Source: JAAYRQ01 sp035647815 (GTDB taxonomy: Bacteria; Bacillota; Syntrophomonadia; Syntrophomonadales; Syntrophomonadaceae). From it: DNA of 15,559 nucleotides. Both the position numbers and the translations under genes were made by a program. The stretch lies in the NCBI GenBank assembly GCA_035647815.1, contig DASRMR010000022.1, positions 1-15,559 of the forward strand, written 5' to 3'. Below, piece after piece: positions 6,921-14,695 of this stretch (position 1 is its first letter; every line of letters begins with the position of its first letter). Under the pieces are notes generated by a model. The model saw nothing but the letters and a program-made list of their open reading frames with translations, was not told the DNA's origin and made no database searches.

Positions 6921-7718
6921 ATGTCCTATAGAGAAAAAGAGTATAAAACTATATTGGTAAGCTTTGCGGATCCAAATATAGGGATTCTACAATTAAATCG
7001 TCCTAAAGCTTTTAACGCAGTAAATATGGAATTACTAGAAGAAGCATATGAAGGTTTAACTGCAATGCAAGCTGATCCAGAAGTAAGAGCTATTATCGTT
7101 TGTGGTAATGAAAATGCATTTGCCGCTGGCGCCGATCTAAAAGCTGTTATGGGATACAACGCCTTCGATGCTAGAAACTTCTTAGATATGGTACACAAAA
7201 CCGTATTTGCAATAGAAGATAACCACAAACCTGTTATTGCTGCAGTCAATGGTTTAGCTTTAGGTGGCGGTCTAGAAATGGTAATGGCTTGTGATATTCG
7301 TATCGTAGCCGATAATGCTACTTTAGGCTTACCCGAAATTAATCTAGGTATATTCCCAGGTGCAGGTGGAACCCAAAGATTCCCACGTAGCTCATCCATA
7401 TGTCTTGCTAAGCAATACATATTTACTGGTGATTTCTTTGATGCTGCCACAGCAGAAAAAATGGGTCTAGTAAATATGGTAGTACCTGCTGATGAAGTTA
7501 TGGATAGTGCTCAGAAATTTGCTAGAAAACTAGCTAGAAAGTCTCCTCTTGCCTTAAGAGAAGCAAAAAATGCGGTTAACATGTCTATGAATACAGATAT
7601 TAAAACTGGTAGCCGTTTGGAACAACTAGCTTGGTCAATGCTATTCTCTTCTGAAGATCAAAAAGAAGGAATGGGTGCCTTTTTAGAAAATAGAAGAGCA
7701 GAATTTAAAGGCAAATAA
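6921..7718 (+). CDS. Enoyl-CoA hydratase / crotonase family protein
   Basis: 265 residues, normal for a crotonase. It hydrates 2-enoyl-CoA to 3-hydroxyacyl-CoA (or the reverse) in fatty-acid oxidation or butyrate-type metabolism. The CoA-binding and oxyanion-hole motif AFAAGADLKAV is at about 66-75. The second oxyanion glycine is in ALGGGLEM. Glu119 (GGGLEM) and Glu139 (LPEINLGIFPGAGGTQR) match the two catalytic glutamates of rat mitochondrial crotonase, so hydratase activity is likely. The C-terminus (SSEDQKEGMGAFLENRRAEF) is typical of the family. At residues 157-159 the usual L-[VI]-G after GGTQR-x-x-R is replaced by Ser-Ser-Ser, which may reflect two compensating frameshifts (see findings). 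GAGGGG lies 8 bases before the ATG. The gene stands alone, so the substrate (crotonyl-CoA or another) cannot be fixed from context. Confidence 0.92.
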   Translation: MSYREKEYKTILVSFADPNIGILQLNRPKAFNAVNMELLEEAYEGLTAMQADPEVRAIIVCGNENAFAAGADLKAVMGYNAFDARNFLDMVHKTVFAIEDNHKPVIAAVNGLALGGGLEMVMACDIRIVADNATLGLPEINLGIFPGAGGTQRFPRSSSICLAKQYIFTGDFFDAATAEKMGLVNMVVPADEVMDSAQKFARKLARKSPLALREAKNAVNMSMNTDIKTGSRLEQLAWSMLFSSEDQKEGMGAFLENRRAEFKGK

Positions 7719-7846
7719 TCAAGTTTTTAATTTCTTAAAATCAGGCGACTATAACTAACCACTCACTGTTTTAATCTTACCTAATGGTTTTATTAAGACA
7801 AGGTTTGTTCTACACCAGTTTTGCTTGATTAAACTAAAAATGAACA

Positions 7847-7878
7847 AAAAACAAGGTCCCGTACGGGACCTTGTTTTT
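7847..7878. terminator. Bidirectional terminator, 32-bp perfect palindrome
   Basis: A perfect palindrome. Its GC-rich core is ACAAGGTCCC (7851-7860), central GTAC, and GGGACCTTGT (7865-7874), flanked by an A-run on the left and a T-run on the right. It can therefore end both the plus-strand crotonase transcript and the minus-strand dnaE-mtrB-pfkA-pyk transcript, whose last stop codon is at 7893. Confidence 0.92.
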
Positions 7879-7892
7879 ATATTAGATTTTAT

Positions 7893-9638
7893 TTAAACAA
7901 TATGCGCTAGACCACTATATATATTACCATGTGGTGTGTCGATAGTGATTTGCATACCATCTGTCAGTATAGTGGTAGCCAAATCAGCTCCGAAAATAAC
8001 TGGGATTTTAGAATTAAGACCCATTATAACTGCATTAGAGGTAAGCCCACCTTCTTCCGCTATTAAAGCTGTCATCATATTTAAATATGGTGCCAGATAA
8101 CTATCTGCAGAAGTAGTTACTACAATATCACCTTTTTCTATCTTCTTAAGATCATCGGGACCTGTAATAATTCTGACTATACCCCTAACCGGATCTCCTA
8201 TTCCCATAGCCTCTATTAAAATATCTCCTAATACAGAAACCTTTAACAAATTAGTTCCTCCAGATATACTAGAAGGAGTTCCAGCAGTTAAAACTAGTAA
8301 ATCACCATAATTAATATAACCTTTTTCTAAAGCTCTATTAATAGCTTCTTCAAATAAATCATCTGTTCCTACTGTTTCATTAATTAAGATTGGATATACT
8401 CCCCATACAAGTGCAAGACGATTAAGCATATTTACATCAGGTGTAGCAGCTATTATATTAGCTTCTGGTCTATATTTAGCTACCATTTTTGAAGTCAGAC
8501 CAGTCCGGGTAGCAGTTATAATCGCACTTGCTCCTAGGTTTTCGGCCGTAGAACATGTGGCAAAACTAATGGCATCAGTAATTGACTGGGTACGATTAAG
8601 CTGTTTGCTACGTAGAAGTTCCGAATATGGCAAAGCTTCTTCAGCCCTTTTCGCAATTTTGGCCATAAACTTCACTACTTCGACTGGATATATACCTGCC
8701 GCAGTTTCGCCCGATAGCATAATAGCATCAGCACCATCGAAAATCGCATTAGCAACATCGGAAACTTCTGCCCTAGTAGGACGAGGGTTAACAATCATGG
8801 AATCTAACATCTGGGTAGCTATTATTACCATTTTGCCATCAAAATTGCATTTCTCAATAATATCTTTCTGCACTAATGGCACTTCCTCTACAGGAATTTC
8901 TACCCCTAGATCACCTCTAGCTACCATAACCCCATCAGCTACTTTAATAATATCGTTTAAGTTATCGACACCTTCTTGGCTTTCGATTTTAGCTATTATC
9001 CCTATGTCGGCATTCTTTTGTTCTAAAATTCTTCTAATATCTAAAACATCCTCAGCTGAACGCACAAAAGATGCTGCAATATAATCGATTTTATTATCTA
9101 TGGCAAAATTTATATCTTCAATATCTTTGTCACTTATAAATGGTAAGTTAATACGTACTCCTGGAACATTAATTCCTTTTCTATCTCCTAATTCCCCGCC
9201 ATTTATTACCTGACAAATAATATCATTATCTCTTATACTTTCAACTAATAAGTTTATTAAACCATCAGATATTAATATCGTACTACCGATTGCGATTTCT
9301 TGTGGCAATCGTTCATATGTTACTGATACTTCCTCAGCATTACCAAGTATATCTCTAGTAGTAAGAATGAATTTGCTCCCATTTTCCAGCTTAACTTTAC
9401 CATCTATTACTTGCCCAGTTCTAATTTCTGGCCCTTTAGTATCAAGCATAATAGCTAAAGGTTTTCCATCTTGCTCTATAGCTTGTCTTATATTGTTAAT
9501 CCTCATCTCATGTTCTTCATAATTCCCATGGGAAAAATTTAAACGGGCCACATTCATTCCCGACCGTAACATTTCCTGTAAAGTTTCTACTTTCTCACTT
9601 GCCGGTCCAATTGTACATATAATCTTAGTTTTTCTCAT
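7893..9638 (-). CDS. pyk: Pyruvate kinase with extra C-terminal domain
   Basis: 581 residues. It converts phosphoenolpyruvate and ADP to pyruvate and ATP, the last step of glycolysis. The N-terminus MRKTKIICTIGPAS carries Arg32, Asn34 and Ser36 (ARLNFSHG) of the active site. DTKGPEIRTG opens the B domain. IIAKIES holds the catalytic Lys and metal-binding Glu, and MVARGDLGVEIP and ATQMLDSM-x3-PRPTRAEVSDVANA follow. The standard A/B/C domains end near 475. The last roughly 100 residues are the PEP-utiliser-like mobile domain found in Bacillus and many clostridial enzymes (EEGGLTSNA). In that motif Asn535 replaces the usual His (see findings). It is the last gene of the operon, 17 bases after pfkA, with a GAGGTGG ribosome binding site, and ends at the palindromic terminator. 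Confidence 0.96.
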   Translation of the reverse strand: MRKTKIICTIGPASEKVETLQEMLRSGMNVARLNFSHGNYEEHEMRINNIRQAIEQDGKPLAIMLDTKGPEIRTGQVIDGKVKLENGSKFILTTRDILGNAEEVSVTYERLPQEIAIGSTILISDGLINLLVESIRDNDIICQVINGGELGDRKGINVPGVRINLPFISDKDIEDINFAIDNKIDYIAASFVRSAEDVLDIRRILEQKNADIGIIAKIESQEGVDNLNDIIKVADGVMVARGDLGVEIPVEEVPLVQKDIIEKCNFDGKMVIIATQMLDSMIVNPRPTRAEVSDVANAIFDGADAIMLSGETAAGIYPVEVVKFMAKIAKRAEEALPYSELLRSKQLNRTQSITDAISFATCSTAENLGASAIITATRTGLTSKMVAKYRPEANIIAATPDVNMLNRLALVWGVYPILINETVGTDDLFEEAINRALEKGYINYGDLLVLTAGTPSSISGGTNLLKVSVLGDILIEAMGIGDPVRGIVRIITGPDDLKKIEKGDIVVTTSADSYLAPYLNMMTALIAEEGGLTSNAVIMGLNSKIPVIFGADLATTILTDGMQITIDTPHGNIYSGLAHIV

Positions 9639-9655
9639 ACCCCACCTCGTTCACT

Positions 9656-10612
9656 TTATATTGACAACACTCGAGCTATCTCCAACATTTCTAATTTTAA
9701 GGTTCTATGTCCATGTATTACTTCAGCTAGTGGAATAGCATGTATTTTATCCTCATAAGATGCCACCATAATATTTCTAATACCATCAGCTACATAATCG
9801 ACCGCTGCTTTACCAAAATATGAAGCTAGAATTCTATCACATGCAGTAGGAGTCCCCCCGCGCTGCACATGTCCTAAGTTTGTAATCCTTACTTCTTGCC
9901 TAGTTCTTTGTTTTATAATGTCTTTTAATTTTGTTGTCAGATAAACCCCTTCAGCTACAATAATAATACTATGTAGCTTACCACGGTCCGTTCCTTGCTT
10001 AATCTTATTAACTACTTCATCTATATCAGGTTCTATCTCTGGTATTAAGATAGATTCTGCCCCGCCTGCTACACCTGCTGCTAAAGCTAATTCACCGCAA
10101 TTATGACCCATGACTTCTATTATAAAAACCCGGCCATGACTAGTAGCAGTATCTCTAATACGATTAATAGCTTCTAGTACTGTATTAACCGCAGTATCAA
10201 ATCCGATTGACTTAGTATAGACTATATCATTATCTATCGTAGCTGGTATGCAAATAACATTAATTCCAAGTTTAGAAAAACTATAACCACCGTTTAGGCT
10301 ACCATTTCCTCCGATGATAACTAGGTTATCAATCCCTATATTTTGTAGATTAGTTAAAGCAGTTCTTTGTCCCTCCTCAGTCATAAAAATATTTGACCTA
10401 GAAGTTTGCAATATAGTTCCACCTCTATGAATTATATCAGCAACTGAGCCTAATGACATTTTTTTAAAATTACCTTCTATAAGTCCTTGTAAACCTTGGG
10501 TTACACCATATACTTCTATATCTTTATAAAGAGCTGATCTTACAACTGCCCGAATGGCAGCATTCATTCCCGAAGCATCGCCACCACTAGTCAATACTGC
10601 TAGTCTGTTCAA
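9656..10612 (-). CDS. pfkA: 6-phosphofructokinase (PfkA family) with altered nucleotide-site motif
   Basis: 318 residues from a TTG start at 10612. AGGAGG (10620-10625) lies 7 bases upstream, and from there the protein aligns with the standard N-terminus (MNRLAVLTSGGD). Upstream in-frame codons overlap mtrB and look non-coding. It phosphorylates fructose 6-phosphate, the committed glycolytic step. Kept sites: HRGGT and SR for nucleotide binding, PATIDND with the catalytic Asp pair, Glu of VAEGV, and R-x5-H-x2-R (VRITNLGHVQRGG) for sugar phosphate. The residue after IGGNG is Ser, and Gly and Ala occupy the positions that become Asp and Lys in PPi-dependent enzymes, so ATP is the likely donor. 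Unusual changes: GGDGS is GGNGS, GGDAPGMN is GGDASGMN, MGR is MGH, and the loop after TIDNDI is one residue shorter. Being the only copy in a dnaE-pfkA-pyk operon argues that it is functional. Confidence 0.93.
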   Translation of the reverse strand: MNRLAVLTSGGDASGMNAAIRAVVRSALYKDIEVYGVTQGLQGLIEGNFKKMSLGSVADIIHRGGTILQTSRSNIFMTEEGQRTALTNLQNIGIDNLVIIGGNGSLNGGYSFSKLGINVICIPATIDNDIVYTKSIGFDTAVNTVLEAINRIRDTATSHGRVFIIEVMGHNCGELALAAGVAGGAESILIPEIEPDIDEVVNKIKQGTDRGKLHSIIIVAEGVYLTTKLKDIIKQRTRQEVRITNLGHVQRGGTPTACDRILASYFGKAAVDYVADGIRNIMVASYEDKIHAIPLAEVIHGHRTLKLEMLEIARVLSI

Positions 10613-10673
10613 AAAACAACCTCCTATGATGCACCAGAAGGTTATTTTGCTTAGTTGTGTACTCCTGATGCTC

Positions 10674-10919
10674 TTATGTTTTTTTATTTTGGCTACTATC
10701 ACTTGTAACCAGACCATAACGGTTGGTAACTTCAGCATTACCCCTAATTTTTATAGCTGATGTATGTTCTGTAAATTGTAAAATCAATACTTCACCTTTA
10801 TCTAGTTTTTCCGTATGATGAAATCTAGTATCTTTACCGCGGGTTAATCCTATTATAGTGACCCCATTTTCTAGTGCTTTTATTATTATATAGTCTTCTC
10901 CCGAATACATATCATTCAT
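10674..10919 (-). CDS. mtrB: trp RNA-binding attenuation protein (TRAP, MtrB)
   Basis: 81 residues, close to Bacillus subtilis MtrB (75) along the whole length, including GLTRG-x-DT-x-FHH-x-EKLDKGEV and QFTEHTSAIK-x-RG. TRAP forms an 11-subunit ring that, with tryptophan bound, wraps RNA at GAG/UAG triplet repeats and stops expression of trp genes. Lys38, Lys57 and Arg59 match the RNA-binding KKR set (Lys37, Lys56, Arg58). The tryptophan-pocket Thr, His and Ser residues (Thr26, Thr31, His35, Thr50, Thr53, Ser54) are conserved, so it should be functional. It lies 29 bases after dnaE and 61 before pfkA, not beside folE or trp genes. GGGGAGG (10929-10935) is 9 bases from the chosen ATG; another ATG 4 bases upstream opens a three-codon frame. 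No trp operon or anti-TRAP gene is in view. Confidence 0.95.
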   Translation of the reverse strand: MNDMYSGEDYIIIKALENGVTIIGLTRGKDTRFHHTEKLDKGEVLILQFTEHTSAIKIRGNAEVTNRYGLVTSDSSQNKKT

Positions 10920-10948
10920 TCATCTAAACCTCCCCTTAGCTAAGCTAA

Positions 10949-13900
10949 TTATACAAACCATACATTACCTTTTCCACAAATATACTCCAATTCCTGTTTT
11001 AACTCTAAACACGGGCTAACATCGAATCTTTCATCTAAAACTACTGGTTTATTATTAGGTAAAAATAGTATAACTTCAGCAGTGCCTTTATACTTGCCTA
11101 AAATCCTAATCAGATCATTTTTGTCTACTTCAAAACTGGCATCATATGGGATTCTGATATGTAATTCTTTAATATTAGCACTTATGTTTCGCAACCTTTG
11201 TACTATGATTTTAGGCTGATCATCTTTGAGATCATAAAAACCTTCTGCTATAACTGGGGTATCTGTCCCTAACCTTTTAAAGTTATTTCTATATGCTGAT
11301 GGAAATAAAATCGCTTCCATCTGGCCAGTAAAATCCTCCAAATTAAATTTTGCATATCCATCACCTTTTCTGCTTACTTTATGTGATAGATCTACTATCA
11401 TAGCTGGGACTCTAACATATATTTGATCTGACTCACTTTCTAAATCAGCTAAACTATAAGTACTAATCAAAGGCAATAACTCTTTAAATTCATCTAAAGG
11501 GTTTTCTGAAACATAAAATCCTAAGACCTCTTTTTCCATCCTAAGTTTATCCTCAGTTTCTAACTCACCTTCTACCTCGACTTTAGGTTCCTCAACCATC
11601 TTTTCCTGATCACCAAACAAAGAAAGCTGATGTTCAGATTTACTAGCACTTATCGCCAAAGATAATTCCATACACTCATCCATAATAGAAAGGGCTTGTT
11701 TGCGAGTAATATTTAACCGGTCAAAACAGCCAGCTAAAATTAGATTTTCCACCATACGTTTATTTACAATAGATAAATCGACCCGCCTACAAAAATCAAA
11801 AAGTGAGTTAAATGTTTTTTCTTCCCGCACTTTAACAATATTTTTAACCCCGTTATAACCGACACCTTTTATAGCGCCTAGTCCAAAACGAATACCATCC
11901 TTAGACACCGTAAAGTTTTCAAAGCTCTCATTTACGTCTGGTGGTAATATAGGAGTACCTAGGCTCTGACATTCCCTAAGGTAAAAAACTACTTTATCTC
12001 GGTTATCAATTATACTACTTAAAAAAGCTGACATATATTCAGCTGGGTAATGTGCTTTAAGATACGCTGTCTGATAAGAAATTAAGGCATATGCTGTTGA
12101 ATGACTTTTATTAAAACCATAACCTGCAAAAGATTCCATTAAATCAAATAACCTAATCGCTATATTTTCATCTATATTGTTAACCATAGCACCCGAGACA
12201 AATTTATCCCTTTGGGCAGCTAACTCTTGTGAACTTTTTTTCCCCATAGCCCGCCTTAAAACATCAGCTTCCCCTAGAGTAAAATTAGCTAATTCTTCAG
12301 CTATCCGCATTACTTGTTCTTGATATAAAATAACTCCATAAGTCTCGCGCAATATATTTTCTAAGCTAGGATGAATATACTTAATCTTTTGTTTACCATT
12401 TTTACAATTTATAAAATCATCGACCATCCCACTACCTAAAGGACCAGGACGATAAAGAGCTATAACTGCTATAATATCTTCAAATCGTTCCGGCTTTAAA
12501 TCAGTTAAGATACGTCTTAAACCATCACTTTCTAATTGGAATACTCCTACCGTTTTACCTGCTGATAATAGTTTATATACCTCTTCATCATCTAAAGGTA
12601 GGTTTTCAATATCTATATCTATTTTCTTAGTCCTTTTTATTATCTTTATAGCACGGTCAATCACAGTTAAAGTCCTAAGACCTAATATGTCCATTTTGAG
12701 TAATCCTATGTCTTCTACAGTTTCTTTTGCAAACTGAGTAACTATATGGCCATCTGCAGCTCTTTGTAATGGTAGTATAGTCATCAATTCTTCCCGACCA
12801 ATAACTACGCCAGCAGCATGAATAGAGGCATGCCTCGGCATCCCTTCAATGTTTTTAGCAATATCTATTATCTTGCGTGTAGTATAGTCTTTATCATAAG
12901 CAGCAATTAACTCTGCAGATACTTCTAAAGCTTTATCAATATCTATACCTAACTCACTAGGAATCATCCGAGCAATTCTATCTACTTCAGCATAGGGAAT
13001 ATCTAATGCTCGTCCCACATCACGTATAGCCGCTTTAGCTGCCATAGTACCAAAAGTGATTATTTGTGCTACCCGATCCGAACCATATTTTTCAATTATA
13101 TAATCTATAACCATGTCCCTTTTCTCGAAGCAAAAATCTATATCAATATCTGGCATACTCAACCTTTCGGGATTTAAAAAGCGTTCGAATAATAGATCAT
13201 ATTTAAGCGGATCAATAGTAGTAATATCTAAAACATATGATACTAAACTTCCAGCTGCCGACCCACGTCCCGGTCCAACGGGCACTCCATTTTGTTTAGC
13301 CCAAAAGACCAAGTCATGAACTATTAAAAAATAAGCGGCAAAACCCATATTAATAATCATATCTACTTCATAATCGAGTCTAGCCTTAGCAGCTTCGTCT
13401 GGATTTGGATACTTAAAGACGAAGTTTTGCAAAACTAGCTTTTTGAAATAAGATTCTTCTGTATAACCTTCCGGAATTTGAAAATATGGCAGGTGAAATT
13501 CGCCAAAATTAAATTCCACATTACACCTTTCAGCAATTTTAAGACTATTAATAATTACATCTTCACGGTTAGGAAAGAGACTACGCATTTCCTCTTCATT
13601 TTTGAAATAAAAACTATCACCCTGAAAACGCATCCTTTTTTCGTTATTTATATTAGTCTGGGTCTGTATACATAAAAGCACATCATGTACTGCAGCATCA
13701 TTTCTATATATATAATGGGTATCATTAGTAGCAACTAAGGGAATACCAGTTTTTTCACTAATAGCAAACATTGCCTCATATGCTGTTTTCTCTTCTTCAA
13801 TACCATGATCTTGAATTTCTAAGAAAAAATTATCTTCACCAAAAATATTTTGATAAAATAATGCAGTTTCTACTGCTGCTTCCATCTGCCCTTTTAGAAT

Positions 13901-14341
13901 TAGCTGTGGTATCTCTCCAGCTAAACACCCAGATAAAGCTATTAAACCTTCACTATATTTTGCTAAAAGCTCATAATCAACCCTAGGTTTATAATAAAAT
14001 CCTTCTGTATAGGCACGGCTGACTAGTTGAACTAAGTTTTTATATCCTGTTTCATTTTTACATAATAATACTAGATGATATTGATTTTCATCTAGGCGAG
14101 CCTCTTTATCAAAACGAGTACGAGTTGCCACATAAACTTCACACCCTATAATAGGTTTTATACCTTGTTTTTTAGCTTCCCGATAAAAATCAATGACCCC
14201 GTATAATACGCCATGGTCTGTTATAGCTATTGCAGGCATATCTAATTCTGCTGCCCGAGAAACTAAAGCCTTAATACGAGAAGCACCATCTAATAAGCTG
14301 TATTCGGAATGATTATGTAAATGCACAAAATTACTATTCAT
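10949..14341 (-). CDS. dnaE: DNA polymerase III alpha subunit, DnaE type
   Basis: 1130 residues. Replicative polymerase, which in Firmicutes usually works beside PolC. A PHP domain fills about 1-270 and appears to keep all nine metal-site residues (see findings). The palm has GPGRGSAAGSLVSYVLD (about 357-372) and MPDIDIDFCFEKRD with catalytic Asp398 and Asp400; the third Asp is in GLLKMDILGLRTLT. Finger-region motifs VFQLESDG, ALYRPGPLGSGM, VILYQEQVM and GFNKSHSTAYALISYQTAYLKAHYP follow. A helix-hairpin-helix (FGLGAIKGVGYNGVKNI) lies near 815, and an OB fold (VRVPAMIVDLSHKVSRKGDGYAKFNLEDF) at about 980-1060. This HhH-then-OB order and length fit the DnaE1 class. GGGGAG is 8 bases from the ATG. 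It is the first gene of the operon with mtrB, pfkA and pyk. Confidence 0.96.
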   Translation of the reverse strand: MNSNFVHLHNHSEYSLLDGASRIKALVSRAAELDMPAIAITDHGVLYGVIDFYREAKKQGIKPIIGCEVYVATRTRFDKEARLDENQYHLVLLCKNETGYKNLVQLVSRAYTEGFYYKPRVDYELLAKYSEGLIALSGCLAGEIPQLILKGQMEAAVETALFYQNIFGEDNFFLEIQDHGIEEEKTAYEAMFAISEKTGIPLVATNDTHYIYRNDAAVHDVLLCIQTQTNINNEKRMRFQGDSFYFKNEEEMRSLFPNREDVIINSLKIAERCNVEFNFGEFHLPYFQIPEGYTEESYFKKLVLQNFVFKYPNPDEAAKARLDYEVDMIINMGFAAYFLIVHDLVFWAKQNGVPVGPGRGSAAGSLVSYVLDITTIDPLKYDLLFERFLNPERLSMPDIDIDFCFEKRDMVIDYIIEKYGSDRVAQIITFGTMAAKAAIRDVGRALDIPYAEVDRIARMIPSELGIDIDKALEVSAELIAAYDKDYTTRKIIDIAKNIEGMPRHASIHAAGVVIGREELMTILPLQRAADGHIVTQFAKETVEDIGLLKMDILGLRTLTVIDRAIKIIKRTKKIDIDIENLPLDDEEVYKLLSAGKTVGVFQLESDGLRRILTDLKPERFEDIIAVIALYRPGPLGSGMVDDFINCKNGKQKIKYIHPSLENILRETYGVILYQEQVMRIAEELANFTLGEADVLRRAMGKKSSQELAAQRDKFVSGAMVNNIDENIAIRLFDLMESFAGYGFNKSHSTAYALISYQTAYLKAHYPAEYMSAFLSSIIDNRDKVVFYLRECQSLGTPILPPDVNESFENFTVSKDGIRFGLGAIKGVGYNGVKNIVKVREEKTFNSLFDFCRRVDLSIVNKRMVENLILAGCFDRLNITRKQALSIMDECMELSLAISASKSEHQLSLFGDQEKMVEEPKVEVEGELETEDKLRMEKEVLGFYVSENPLDEFKELLPLISTYSLADLESESDQIYVRVPAMIVDLSHKVSRKGDGYAKFNLEDFTGQMEAILFPSAYRNNFKRLGTDTPVIAEGFYDLKDDQPKIIVQRLRNISANIKELHIRIPYDASFEVDKNDLIRILGKYKGTAEVILFLPNNKPVVLDERFDVSPCLELKQELEYICGKGNVWFV

Positions 14342-14415
14342 CTTTTTCTCTCCCCTAGGTTTATGGAATTAAACACTGATTTGCATTTAAACTTGTTAAT
14401 AAAACATATCATATA

Positions 14416-14445
14416 ATTATAACCTTTAAAGAAGCGCTTGCCCAA
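14416..14445 (-). promoter_or_regulatory. Probable sigma-A promoter of the dnaE operon
   Basis: In the minus direction, TTGGGC (14440-14445) and TATAAT (14416-14421) are 18 bases apart. The -10 is perfect and the -35 matches four of six positions. The -35 box overlaps the tail of the preceding terminator, leaving a 5' leader of about 70 bases before dnaE. Confidence 0.6.
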
Positions 14446-14471
14446 AAAAAAGACCCGGCTTGAACCGAGTC
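14443..14471 (-). terminator. Intrinsic terminator after the spore protein gene
   Basis: In the minus direction GACTCGG (14471-14465) pairs with CCGGGTC (14458-14452), including one G-U, around a 6-base loop, followed by eight Ts (plus-strand A-run 14444-14451). The pair that is G-U in minus RNA would be C-A in plus RNA, so the hairpin works in the minus direction. Confidence 0.88.
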
Positions 14472-14488
14472 TGGTTAAAATAATTGAT

Positions 14489-14686
14489 TTATTCATTTTT
14501 TTTGTCCCGTAGTCTCTTACTCATTATTCCCCCAACTCTACCACAAGCTTCATTACTCAATGATTCCCATCCGTCCTTTTCAATCTGCTCCCAAATACCA
14601 AGTTCTTTCGCTATTTCAATTTTTAATAAATCTTTTGGGCTAGGCTCCTTTTTCTTCTTAGCTTGCTTGTTTTTTGATTTACTCAT
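14489..14686 (-). CDS. Alpha/beta-type small acid-soluble spore protein
   Basis: 65 residues from the ATG at 14686, which has GGAGG (14695-14699) 8 bases upstream; an earlier in-frame ATG at 14719 lacks a ribosome binding site. Such proteins coat and protect DNA in the dormant spore and are degraded at germination. After a Lys-rich start (MSKSKNKQAKKKKEPSP), the core matches the family: LLKIEIAKELGIWEQIEKDGW, then a short turn and NEACGRVGGIMSKRLRD. IEIA corresponds to the site cut by the germination protease GPR (after Glu), and the GW and RVGG-x-M motifs are hallmarks. A Cys in the second motif is unusual. It lies 69 bases after the HAD gene with its own terminator; I saw no clear sigma-G promoter. 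An inverted repeat overlaps the ribosome binding site (separate entry). Confidence 0.85.
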   Translation of the reverse strand: MSKSKNKQAKKKKEPSPKDLLKIEIAKELGIWEQIEKDGWESLSNEACGRVGGIMSKRLRDKKNE

Positions 14687-14695
14687 AATAAACAC

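Noticed and set aside
6926..7450. 174-codon open frame on the minus strand
   Set aside because: Antisense to the crotonase, whose catalytic motifs are clear.
7847..7878. 32-bp palindrome as a mobile-element end or attachment site
   Set aside because: The A-run and T-run flanks and its position between two convergent genes explain it fully as a bidirectional terminator; no direct repeats or transposase nearby.
8557..9084. 175-codon open frame on the plus strand
   Set aside because: Shadow of pyk; composition mirrors the complementary strand and no domain is recognisable.
10613..10738. 42-codon N-terminal extension of pfkA
   Set aside because: It overlaps the end of mtrB, does not resemble any PFK sequence, and the TTG at 10612 has a perfect AGGAGG at 7 bases.
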